In this document: one piece after another, positions 32,426 through 44,038 of the stretch
Layout of the letters: each line of letters opens with the position of its first letter
Numbering within the stretch: the first letter of the stretch is position 1
Source: Apium graveolens
Lineage: Eukaryota; Streptophyta; Magnoliopsida; Apiales; Apiaceae
Direction: 5' to 3'
DNA length: 64,000 nt
NCBI RefSeq assembly: GCF_009905375.1
Contig: NW_027417480.1
Coordinates: 46,685-110,684 of the forward strand
The notes under the pieces: model-generated
The model's input: the letters and a program-made list of their open reading frames with translations, nothing else
Told to the model about the DNA's origin: nothing
The model's database searches: none
Program-made: the position numbers and the translations under genes

Positions 32426-33435
32426 TGTTGTGGATATGTTGTGAACTAGATGATTTCATTAACAAAACACCTTAGTAGATTTAACTTAGTGAAAAATGTA
32501 GCACTTGACGGATTAGGAATATAGTCCCGACGGATGATGATTTATTATCCATCAAGTGAGTAGCTTATGTAATAATAAGTCATGTAGCACATTTCTGCAA
32601 ACACCTTTGTTTAGATTCTGTAGTAGCATATAAGTCATGTTGACTTTAATTAGATATGCAGAATAGGTTGATTAATTGTACATAAATGATGTCTTGTAAT
32701 TCTGCATAAATGAAATGAAGTCAAGTGCCAAAAAGCTACCTGACGGATGATCAACAATGCTATTCGATGGATGATCAACAAGGCAACCCGACGGATGATC
32801 ATGTACCCGACGGATAATCAATTCAAACATCTGTTGACAGTGACAACACAATCACATGCGTCGAGTGTATGCAAAAGGAACGTGGAAGCCTATTTAACTG
32901 GGTTTTTGAGAACAAAGAAGCATTACCATTTCCATGCTATTATGAAGATATTCAAAGATGCTGGAATAGAGTAATGAAGCAACATAGTATTAGACTTGAT
33001 AGGTTTTGTTATATTATCTTGTCTTATTACTGTGTAATCTTGGTGATATATAAACCAAGAGTAGCAATTAGAACAACAAGAAGACTAAGCAAGTAAATTC
33101 TCAGAGAAACATTTGTAAGCTGTATTCTTAGCATTTTTCTGTAAGTTTAGTTGTTCTCATTTGTAAGAAGCTGTGAGCTATCAAGCTTTGCAAAGTTCTC
33201 ACGATATATATATATATATATCTGGTGGATACATTCAAATCCACCAGAAAGTTTTAAAGGCTCATGTTTTTATTACTTAGTATTTTGATTCATTCCAAGT
33301 TATTATTCCGCACTTTGCAAATCAATTTACACAGATATATATTTTAAGTTAGAACATTTTTAAACTAAGAAAAAGTTTCAAGAATTCCATTCAACCCCCC
33401 TTCTGTAATTCTTGTTGCATTGTTAGGGACTAACA
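32426..33435 (+). repeat. copia D 3' LTR (1010 bp)
   Basis: The same ends as 20345-21379. The eight motif positions are retained, some with single changes. The (AT)n run near 33204-33220 is about half as long as in the 5' LTR or less, which explains most of the length difference. Confidence 0.93.
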
Positions 33436-34300
33436 ACTCTTGAGAAATTTTCAGCTTTGCTAACCCAAGAGAATCGAATGGCATATCCAACTTCCTCTTC
33501 CACGGAGGTGCATTAAAAACCTGCAATTTCTCTGCTCATTCTTCATCTTTAATAACTGATTCCCCTATTAAGGACCTCTCTAAGGTACCTGACTTTGGCA
33601 ATTGCTCAAGTTCCGAATTCACTATAGAGTCGACCATCTCTACTTTAACGCATTCCTCTTTAGCTATGGGTAACTTTATTGCCTTGAACACATTAAAAGT
33701 GACCTTCTGATCATGAACCTTCATCGTAAGCTCTCCTTTTTGCACATCGATCATAGTTCCGCTTGTATCCAAGAATGATCTTCCCAAGATCATGGGAATC
33801 TTCTTATCTTCCTCGAAATCAAGAATTACAAAGTTAGCAGGGAAGATGAGTTTATCCACCTTGACCAAGACATCCTCCATTATACCTCGTGGATAAGCGA
33901 TGGAACGATCAGCTAGTTGCAATGACATCTATGTTGGTTTCGGATCAGGCATACCAAGCTTCTTGAATATAGACAAGGGCATCAGATTGATGCTAGCTCC
34001 CAAGTCACACAAACACTTGTCGAGCGACAAGTTTCCGATGGTGTAAGGAATAATGAAGCTTCCAGGATCTTTAAGCTTCAGAGGCAACTTCTGTTGTAGT
34101 ACACCACTGCATTCCTCCGTAAGAGCAACCGTCTCTAAGTTATCGAGCTTCACTTTTTGAGAGAGAATACCTTTCATAAACCTCGCATATCTAGGCATCT
34201 GTTCAAGAGCTTCAGCGAAAGATATGTTGATAAGAAGTTTCTTGAACACCTCCAGAAACTTAGCAAATTGCTTATCCAACTTTTGCTTCTAGGAAATGAA
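33436..34300 (-). pseudogene. Z: aspartic protease region
   Basis: A frame 34279-33536 with one TAG at 33929-33931. It encodes SLDKCLCDLGASINLMPLSI, the DLGAS form of the retropepsin active site usual in Athila/Tat elements, then ADRSIAYPRGIMEDVLVKVD and IPMILGRSFLDTSG. The frame continues past a TGA near 33535 into FNAPPWKRKL and reaches the copia D insertion at 33436; beyond it the chain resumes at 20344. The protease would process gag. Confidence 0.82.
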
Positions 34301-35784
34301 GGTGGAGGATAGACCTGTTTCTCCCCTGTATTACCCTTAGGAGAAGTGTGTTCCACAGTTTTCTTCCTTGGTTCCACCTCGGCATCCTTCAGCACTTCTT
34401 CTTCAGCCACAACTTCATTTTTTGAAACTTGAGATTTTCCAGGCTCTTCATCTTGCTGAATTTGGGGGCTTGCGACCTTTCCAGATGTCAAGGTGATAGC
34501 GTTCACCTATTCTTAAACTTTCCTCTTACCTGGATTGGCTTCTGGATCACTAGGAAGCGTTCCTGGTGGTCGATTCAATAAGGCGTTAGCAATTTTCCCT
34601 ATTGGGTTTTCTGGAGTCTTGATAGAAATAACCTGGCTTTGGCATATAAGAGCCTGGTTTTTGCACATAAGCCGCAACTCCTCCAATTCAGATTTTTCAT
34701 TCGAAGATAGACCTGCACCTCCATGAGTTTGTTGTTGAAGTTGGAGTTGTTGTCTTGGTGCAAATTATTGCTGAAAACCAGGAAGATTGAATTGCTTGTT
34801 TCCAAACTGCTGGAATGGCTGTTGCATCGCATTCTGATTGCTGCTCTAGCTGAAGTCAGGATAATTCCAGTTGATAGGATGATAAGTGTCTGGAACTGGT
34901 TGCTGCGATCTCTGAAAGTTGCTCACAAACTTAGATGATTCACTAGATATAACACATTGCTCCATCGCATACGAACTTGCACACAGCTCACAAACTCTGG
35001 TTATCTGATTAACACCATAGTTAGCCAAAGAATCGATCTTCATAGACAACGCCCTTAGTTGAGCAGTGATAGTTGTATCTGTATCCACTTCAAGAACTCC
35101 TGCTACCTTGCCCTGTGGCAATCTCTGTGTTGGATACTGATATTCATTAGTAGCCATCAGTTCAATTAGATCATAAGCTTCCTCATAGATCTTTTCCCAT
35201 AATGCTCCACCTGATGCTGCATCGAGCATGGGTCTTGACTGTGCTCCCAACTCGTTATAGAAGCAATTGATGATCATCTAATCAGGAATTCCATGATGAG
35301 GACACTTCCTAAGCATCTCCTAGTAGCGCTCCCAAGCTTCACATAGAGATTCTCCCAATTGTTGCGCAAATTGAGTAATAGCATTCCTCATTGTACCTGT
35401 CTTCGCCATAGGGAAGAATTTAGTGAGAAACTTTTGAGCAAGATCCTCCCAAGTAGTGATAGAACCTGCTGGTAGAGAATGTAACCAACACTTAGCTTTA
35501 TCCCTTAGAGAGAATGGGAAAAGCCTCATCTTTATAGCATCTTCAGAAATATTGTTGAACTTGAAAGTGTCACAAATCTCAATGAAGTCCCTAATATGCA
35601 TGTTAGGATCTTCTGTTGGAGCACCCCCAAACTGGACTGAATTCTGTACCATCTGAATTATGCCAGGCTTGATCTTGAAGGTATTAGCTGTGATCGCTGG
35701 CCTGAAAATGCTCTATTGAATATCATTGATCTTGGGTTGAGAAAAATCCATCAACGCTTTCGTTGGTGCTTCTGGATCTCCCAT
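34301..35784 (-). pseudogene. Z: gag (Athila-like Ty3/gypsy)
   Basis: An ATG at 35784 opens MGDPEAPTKALMDF and meets a stop near 35716. Frame 35652-35320 carries FGGAPTEDPNMHIRDFIEIC, LRDKAKCWLHSLPAGSITTW and QKFLTKFFP, the retrotransposon gag (capsid) signature. Frame 35277-34846 continues with AYDLIELMATNEYQYP. A Gln-rich region and a Pro/Glu-rich linker follow, with several shifts between 34174 and 34832. No clear zinc knuckle is left. It is heavily decayed, consistent with Z being the oldest element. Confidence 0.85.
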
Positions 35785-35894
35785 TGTAATGAGTACCTGA
35801 ACACAAACAAGTAAACCGTGAAAGTAAAATAATCTGAGTCAATGAACTTTAACGACCACTGATGTCAAGCACATAAACTAAAAATTAACACTGA
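35785..35894 (-). other. Z: untranslated leader
   Basis: About 110 bases between PBS and gag ATG on the minus strand; nothing further visible. Confidence 0.5.
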
Positions 35895-35913
35895 GTCCCC
35901 GGCAGCGCCGCCA
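35895..35913 (-). other. Z primer-binding site (Athila/Tat type)
   Basis: On the minus strand TGGCGGCGCTGCCGGGGAC follows the LTR end after six bases. It is very close to the TGGCGCCGTTGCCGGGGA primer site that I recall for Athila/Tat-clade elements (Asp-tRNA type), and unlike the initiator-Met site of the copia elements here. Confidence 0.8.
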
Positions 35914-35919
35914 AAAACT

Positions 35920-36750
35920 TGTTATGGCGAAAACACGCGCTAAAATTACACGCAAGTATACGTGTTCGCAAGTAGTATAAGATATCAATCAACGTTCCCA
36001 CATGGACTGGTTTAGGTTAAGTTCAATTTATGCACTTATGCAACAATAGTATGGTTATCATTCAATGCTAAGATAAATAAAAAATTGGGTTTTGATTAAA
36101 CTAAGAGATTATACTAAATAACATTAACTAAGAGAATTGAGGTTCAATTACTTATATGAGACAAACATGGGGTTCTAACTTCATTACTAATTCATTCAAA
36201 TTCATTGTTCTTAATCTTAGCATGCAATGGTGATGACAACTAATTAGATAACATGAAACTAGTAATCGGCAACTTTTGTTGTACGAATACCCTACTACCA
36301 GACATCCAAAAAAGGGATATAAGCTGAATAGACACCAATTATATTGAGACCCTATATGTCTATATAATTTGACAACATAAAGGTTTAATGAACAAGTTAT
36401 GTATCGTGATTACATAGGGAAAGTAAGATAGTTAAAATTACCTATGAATCATGCATAACAAATACATGAACCTATGCTAGCATGGCAAATTCTAAATCTC
36501 TATATTCACTGTCACTTCAATAGAGATTAACACGCTATCTTATATGTTAGCTACGCACATAAGACGAATAAGCACAACCAATACTAGGATATCATTCAAT
36601 CATCACAAACCAAGATATTTGAACAAATTAACTATAGAAGTCCATAAGTAAATCTGTTAGAACCCCACGATAACGATTAGTTCATAACCGAACTCATCGT
36701 CACCATGGGTTCCAATGAAAGCATATTATAAAACAATATAAGAGTACTAG
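35920..36750 (-). repeat. Z 5' LTR, interrupted by X
   Basis: Starts TGTTATGGCG on the plus strand (minus-strand end ...CGCCATAACA). Its last 57 bases match 1890-1946 closely, proving it is the partner of the left LTR. X inserted after ACTAG (36746-36750), so the remaining roughly 390 bp should lie beyond the far end of X, outside the window. Confidence 0.82.
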
Positions 36751-39731
36751 TGTAACGCCCCCAAATCCGGGGTCAGAGGATTTGGTCGTCACTATAAAAC
36801 CTCAATCCAAATTAACCTGTTAAATCAAGATGCAAATGCCAGCGGAAGATATTTAGCATCTATGATCCCAAACTAATCCAAGGTCTTTTAAGGTTACAGT
36901 TCTATAAAAAAGAATTCCAAATTCCACAAATAAATTTTTGACTTTCTGTTAAAACTCTTTTCAACAATCCTCAATCTCAAAACTTAACCCGCTAGTATAA
37001 CTTTGAAAAGAAGTATACTAGGCCCAACTATAAAATACACAACTATAATATGATATAAACAACTTTATACAATAAAACTTACACTAGTTCGCAAACCCTT
37101 GACCAACCACCTTCCAAAAGCTTCTTCTTTGCTTCCTCGAATTACGCAGCTAAACAGCGCAAGCTAATCCTCACTGGAGGCTAAATTTGAAAACATGCAA
37201 GTATGAGCGAAAGAAATGCTCAGCAAGATCATTATGACATATATAGGGTCTTTTGATATAAAACCGACATCTGCATTAGAGCAGAACATTTAAAATCATA
37301 ATTGCTGAATCATAAAATTTTAGTTGAGGAACCCCAGAATTGGTTCCTTAATTGTATTCAAAACCATTTTGATATTTTTGAGTGAAATGCTTCAGCAATA
37401 CTTTGAATCTTGACGAGAATAAAACTCGTAAAATAGTGTTTACGGAAATATCGTAAACGACAATAACATGATACAATGATTATGGATTGAATCAGAAACT
37501 TTATTCAAAATTGAACTCTTGAAATTAATACTTATTTTGATGTCATATCAAATTAGATATTAATACGAACTTTGATGCTCACAACCTACCCGCGCTAAAA
37601 TAGGGAAGTCAACATCAATCATTTGTATTAATACCACCTTTGATATTTAACAACAACTTAAATATCAACATTAATCAGCAACCGAATTAAAACTGTATTC
37701 CACCTTTATTCAAAACCAAAACAGTTGATAAATCATTCCTTATAAGATTATCAAAAGCAATATAATAATTTAGATTGGAATCCTCGAACGACGGTGTGTT
37801 ACCACCGGTGATCAGCCGCGGAGCAACACCGGTATGCCGAAGCATATCCAACTAAACAAATGGAGCACCCAAGGCACATATCAGCCTAAAGGTATTAGTA
37901 TAATACCTAAATTTCCGCTCGACCGCCGCCACGGCCTCTTACGCAACCATCCAATCTTAAAACATTTTATTGAAAGGGGTCATAATACTCGACACCCTTG
38001 TAAACTTTTATTCGCCCATTTACTTGGGCAGCAAAACCAAAACAATGTCATCTTTCTCAAAATCCAAAACATTTATAAATCTGATAGTTGGATAAGTAAA
38101 AGACTTGACTATTCTGAACATAGAATAGCATATAAGTATTTGCATAAACAGAATCATTTATTTCAGTGATATGTAAAACATTTATCTATTCAGAACTGAG
38201 AATAGGGAAAACAATACTTGCATAAGAAGATTTAAAATAAATATCACTTGAATAATAAGTGATGACAGGGATACTTGCCTTTGGGTTTTTAGCAGTTAGT
38301 CACACTCGCAAAAACACAATTATCTTAGTCTGGCATTTTGTCTCAAAACATCTCCGTCTTTCTTTTCAACACTTTACTGATAGGCTGCTCCTGCGATTGC
38401 AGAAAGCCAGATATCCAATACCATTTCATCTCACTCTTTATCCAACGTCTTGTCCTGATCAACTCGAATGATCCGCATATATAATTAAAAGATACAACTT
38501 TAATCGTCTAAACGATAATTACTCGACGAGTTGCGTGTCAAAACTCTATCGTCTACCCATACGATAGCCCACACATAAATAAAACGGTCAAACACAAGAC
38601 TCTTGACCCACGTATGCACGTAATTCACATAGCACATAAACACATAACTCACATATCATATAATTCATATAACACATGATTCAGTTTGTCAAAAGATTCG
38701 ACTCTATACGTTTAAAACTGAAATCAGGTCAAAAATACGACTTTTAGATAAATAAACGGCTCAGAACTGACTTGCAAAATAAGCGAGCTTTCGAAACAAA
38801 AGAATTTGGGGCTCGAAAGTATTTTTATTGAAAGCGTAATATTTTTCTGAATCTCTATGCATTCGTTTCGTATTAAATGGGCGAAAGGTTTATTTAATAT
38901 GAATAAAATAAGAATAAATCATTTAATAATATTTATCGAGCTTTAATAATATTTTAAAGCTTGAACTATTTTTCGGAATTTTTAAATCATAATAAATAAT
39001 TAACTCTAATTAAATAATCAATTAAAATTCATTAACTAAATAATTTGGATTTATTTTCGAATAATAATAAAAATAATAATCTTCAGAACTAAAAATAATA
39101 TTTTCTTGGTAATCAGACAGCACCTCCTCTATTTCTCGGACTGCCAGTCGATATCATATCGACACAACCAACAACAATCAAAACAATAATTTATATTTAC
39201 GCGTATAAACACCCCAGAAATGAATAACATGGTCAAAAATGACTTCTACAACCAATTCTAAAAATTACGAAATAAATATATAAATACTAACATGCTATAA
39301 TATACCCAAAATATAAAAGCAGAATCTCGGAATCCTTACCCTCAATAAATTCTGGTCACCCCGAGGAGAATATCTGATGTCTGGAAAATATCTCCAGAAA
39401 AATCTGAAATTAATAGCCATAGACATATACACGTTGAGATGCCATGTGGAGTAATCAACACCGTCATACTCCTTTTTAATGTCCCGAAAATAAATTAAAA
39501 TGGAAATATAACGGAAATATGCCCCGCAAATTATCTTCTCAAAATCTTGCAAAATATATACCTATGCGTAGGTATCGAAGTGCTGATCGTTTATATATAT
39601 AACAATTGAAATTTGGACGGACGGTTGAGACGATATGAATTTTTAAAAATTAAAAGTAATTAAATATACGTAGAAGAGAGAGGGACAGGGGAGGGGGAGA
39701 AGAGGGAAACAGAAGGGGAAGGGGGAGGGCT
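36751..39731 (-). repeat. X 3' LTR, outer part
   Basis: Begins TGTAACGCCCCCAAATCCGG; the first 880 bp match 58177-59071 with few differences. No gene is visible; the reading frames here are short and chance-like. It ends GGGCT at 39731, the left copy of the Y1 target duplication. Confidence 0.8.
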
Positions 39732-41334
39732 TGTGGCGCCTTCCAAACCCGGGTCAGAAGTTTGGGGTCCACAACACAAACACAATATATCAACCTGTAT
39801 AAGAAATATTATTTATACTGACCCTGCTTCACAAAATCACGGATCGCAACAGGTTAAAGTATGAAAAAAAGCCACAACCTTAATTTATTACATCGTACCA
39901 AACCCCAACTAATTTAACTTACAATTGATAATAAAATCATTCTTACAATCTAACTATCTCTTTACCGCGTGAAACTTCTGCTAGCTCGATCCAACTCGAC
40001 TGGAACCTTAGCCCGCACTTTGGACTGAGGAACTTCACTATCATCCATATTCTTTTCAACTGTAAAATATATAAAAGAATGGCAAGGGTGAGCTAACTAG
40101 CTCAACAAGTCACGATAACGATAACTGAAGTTAACAATGATCAAATGAGATGATTCAAAGGAATCAAGTTTCTTTTTAACTAATCATTAGAATTGGATAT
40201 TCATTTTAAGTTTTAAAAACCAAGGTTAGGCTGCTGATCAGTCACGCACTAACCCCGAGCAAGCACACAACACTGCTCTAATTACTGGATCCAAGGCACA
40301 CATTGGCCTAACTTGACCATTGGTATGGTCTGACCACGAATCTGGTCCACATATATAAAAACTATCCAATCCTAAAGCAGTTTAATATGATAAACGATAT
40401 AATTCAATAAAACAAGTTCATAATCAACGATAATTAAACACTTGAATAAAAGCATAAGAGGGCTTATGGATATCTCAAGGGGATTTCAGGGTATGTATAA
40501 GAAATGGTTTTCAATTTGTACCAGCATCCGGTATTAGGTCAGAAATGAAACTTCAAAGTATAGTTCTTTGATGTTATAAAAAATGATTGCAGTATAAAAG
40601 TTTTTGTGTTTTCAAACAATTTTGTTTCAGTATTTGGTGTTTGGTAGTTATACCTTTGGGGAGTAGTATCATGTGGGTGTGATTTGATATCTGAGGTTCA
40701 ACAAAGGATGGTTTCCAAAGAATAAGGCTTACGGCTCAAGATCAAGAAAGAATCAGGGTTCAAGGTTTAATAGTTTAAAGCACTTGTAGTATAAAACAGG
40801 AATTATTTTGATAATTAGCGACATGTTACGAAACAGCTCGAAAACATTGGTAATATATCTTTGAAGAAAAGTTCAGGAATACTTGCCTTACAAGGCTTTA
40901 CAGCTATCACTGATCAACTCTGAGCCGACTTTGCTACTCAGGCTCTAATATCCAACCACTAGATCCCATTGGATTCGACTTCGACTCTCAGGTCTTTCTG
41001 TTGAAACTCTACTGAGCTCGTCGACTGATCACTAGGTTATTTTTAGTCCATCGTCCACTTTTAGGTGCCCGACTATAACCTACAGGGTCGAAATACCCTA
41101 TGTTAGACGTCCAGGTATGCTTGACATATCCTCGATACTAATTCTTACCCAACGATATTCAAATCTGACTCATAATTATGAATATTTTAATAACATACGC
41201 AACAAATAGGGTTCACATCTTAAAGATTGGTTTGGTGTTCGTTTTCGGAAAATATATACTCTTTATTTTACGAAATCAAGGTTATCGATTTAGAAAAATA
41301 TTCCATCACATCGTACAATCAAGTTTCGTATAAA

Positions 41335-41370
<36 letters not shown>

Positions 41371-43014
41371 TCATTCAATATGCCAATAATCATCGAATAC
41401 GTTCCCGTATTTGCGTATTTCAGTTTCTCGGAAATCGGGCAGCGCCTCCTTTGTTTATTGGACTACCCGTCGAGCACAATATCGACGTCCAATCAATTCA
41501 CAACTACAATGACAATCCAAATCACAATCCAATTGCACGAATCCCAATCACCGATATTATTTAACTATTACTCTTATTCGCATTTTATATTTTTATTCGT
41601 ATTAGGACTCAGAATAAATTCATCACCGTCCACCGTCCACTCGTAAAAAGTCATTGCGGATGGCGGCAAAATTTTGCGGGTACCCGATTAATTCCCCGGG
41701 TTTCCAACGCGAAACTTCACCGATTAATTCAATTAAATTCCCGCATGACATCGATAACATCACGAATATTGACTCAAATAATTCCTGCAAATAAAAAGGA
41801 AATTAAATCAAAATGTATAACATCAACCCAACTGCACAAGAGGCCCAATACTGTTAGGCCCAAAATAACAGGCCCGAAAGTTCAGTCATGCAAAACAACA
41901 GGAGAAGACAAGAGTAGAACCACGGCGCAACGCGGCCAAACACGGCCACCACCGCACAATCGCAACACACACTAACACATACACACCACGTACACACACG
42001 TACACATACATACACACAACCGTATATATATATATATGCATGCTTATAATCTGAAAGCAGGGAAGAATCGAAAGAATCACCGGAAAAATCCGATCGGAAC
42101 TTACTGGAAAACCAGAACCCGAGGAAGGAAATTGGGGAATTAGAGAGAAACGAAAGAGGAACAGGGAAGAGAAGAAACAGAGAGGAGATATGGAGAGATT
42201 TTAAGAATGAAAACGGGAGAGACGAAGTAGCCGAGAGATTAAACTCGGAAGAAAAGGAAATGGATGCTTTAATCTCTTAATTTCTGCTGTTATGCCACGT
42301 ATTTGCAATTCCTGACACGTGTTAGAAAATAAACACGTAACCCTTGGGATAATTACGCCGATTCTGAAGCCCGAAGTTTAAAATTAACGAATCGAGCTAC
42401 TCTTAAAACAATTTTATAAAATTATGAAAATATTTTTAAAATGTTAGAAATATCCCGAAGTTCATAAAAACATGAATTTTGAAATTTTAAAACAATTTTT
42501 AAAATGCACTTTATATCCGCTTTTATCAATGAAGCGAAACAACGAGCGAAATTAATCCCAAAAATTTCCAAAATAATTTTAAAATTCTCGGGATATTCAA
42601 AACTTAAATAAGTATAAGTTTCATAATTTTTGAAGAATTTTAGAGTTAGATATGGATTTTACAATTAAAAGCATTCAGAAAATCATTTAATGATAAATAA
42701 TTAATAAAATATTGATTTCTCAATTTTATAAAATCCTAAAAATAATTATTGTAATTATAAAATCATAAAAACAATTTTAGAAACATTCCCAATATTTATG
42801 CAAATAAATTTGCACTAAATCCACTTTTAGAAGTGAAAACAATTCCATACGATCCCATAATTAATCGCGCGGACAATCCGATACACTATAAATCACATAT
42901 GGATAATAATCAAACAACACATAGCGGTCAAAACCAACACACATATTTCATTTATCTAATAATTTCCATAATTGCACAATTAAATAATTCAAAAAGATTA
43001 CACGAGTCGCTATA
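39732..43014 (-). mobile_element. Y1: solo LTR (3.28 kb) of the Y chromovirus family
   Basis: Starts TGTGGCGCC and ends GAGTCGCTATA, matching the Y2 LTR ends (TGTGGCGCC, GGGTCGTTATA). Perfect GGGCT duplications flank it (39727-39731, 43015-43019). There is no interior, so recombination between two LTRs removed it. It is clearly diverged from the Y2 LTRs. A CA/TA microsatellite lies near 41334-41369. No gene is present. Confidence 0.9.
41334..41369. repeat. (CA)n(TA)n microsatellite in Y1
   Basis: About 13 CA units followed by four or five AT units within the Y1 LTR. It is absent from the same place in the Y2 LTRs, where an ATACATATATGTAT-like stretch stands. Confidence 0.8.
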
Positions 43015-43019
43015 GGGCT

Positions 43020-44038
43020 GGCGCGCGTGAGGGAAATGAGAGAATCAAGGGAGGGGAAAGAGAAGTGAGTCAGTGAGGCTTTTGTTTATCTCTTTTTTTA
43101 ACACAACACGCAGCAAATAGAAGGAGGGAGTAATTACCACGTATAACTGGAGTAACATGAATCTTACACGTGTCCGTCTGCCTGCAAGCCTGGTTTTATC
43201 CCGCATTTTACCTTTTAACGAATTAACTTGCGGATGAGAATGACCCGAAAATTAAAAAATAATTTTAAAAATTCTGGAATAATTAAAAACTAATAAAATA
43301 AAATTTTCATAATTTTAAACCATTTTTGAATCGCAAATAATACCCGTATTTCGTGATATAAGGAACAAATTTGCGAGTGAAACTAACTTGAAAAATTACC
43401 GAAATACTTCTAAAATTTCAAGAATATTTTAAAGCTAATAAAATAAAATTTTCATAATTTTTAAAATATTTTTAACTGGCGCGTTATACCCATATTTTAC
43501 AATTAATGAACCGAGCTGCACTCGAAACAAATTCAGAATATCACGAAAATAGTCATAAAATGTTACAAATATCCCGAACTTTATAAAAACATAAATTTCG
43601 TAATTTTAAAATAATTTTTTAAATACAATTTATACCCATTTTAACAATTAAATGATTCAACGCGCGGATAAAATTAATCCCAAAAATTCCCAAAATAATT
43701 TTAAAATTCTCAGAATATTTCAAACTTCAATAAATATGAGTTTCGTAATTTTTGAAGGATTTTGGAATTAAATAAGGATTTTACAAATAAATAAAATTAG
43801 AAAATCATACAGGGCTAAATAATTGATTTCTAAATTTTATAAAATCCCAAAAATAATTATTATAATTATAAAGGCATAAAAATAATTTTAAAGATAATTT
43901 AAATATTTATGAAATTAAATTTTTAATAAAATCACTTTTAAAGACAAAAACAAAACGATATGACTCAGTAATTAATAATACAAATAAACCTCAATCACAA
44001 CTGAGTCCCACATAATTAATATTACATACAACACATAG
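43020..44038 (-). repeat. X 3' LTR, middle part
   Basis: The continuation of the X LTR between Y1 and Y2. It is AT-rich and organised as degenerate modules (see 43205-43780). It ends CATAG (44034-44038), the left copy of the Y2 target duplication. Confidence 0.78.
43205..43780. repeat. X LTR: four degenerate tandem modules of about 145 bp
   Basis: Each module has a GCG-containing core (GCGGATGA, GCGAGTGAAAC, CGAGCTGCAC, GCGCGGATAAA), then CCCGAA or CCCAAAA, ATAATTTTAAAA, then TTCATAATTTT or TTTCGTAATTTT and ATACCC. Copies start near 43205, 43346, 43488 and 43635. Similar modules occur in the Y LTRs (42340-42660, 46700-47000, 55975-56270). Confidence 0.55.

Larger units (their letters stand above)
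20345..33435 (+). mobile_element. copia D, complete SIRE-like Ty1/copia element (13.1 kb)
   Basis: LTRs of 1035 and 1010 bp flank, in order, an initiator-Met PBS, gag, protease, integrase, RT, RNase H, a spacer with its own promoter-like region, a giant 3' module (27685-32308) and a polypurine tract. Target duplications are ACTCC (20340-20344) and ACTCT (33436-33440), differing by one transition. It inserted into the Z coding region. Many nonsense codons and frameshifts make it defective. At least 38 copies of a 10-bp motif related to ATCCGTCGAG are spread through it. Confidence 0.93.

Noticed and set aside
39600..39731. Purine-rich GGGAGGGGGAGAAGAGG run as a polypurine tract for Y1
   Set aside because: It lies outside the Y1 target duplication and belongs to the X LTR; Y1 is a solo LTR.
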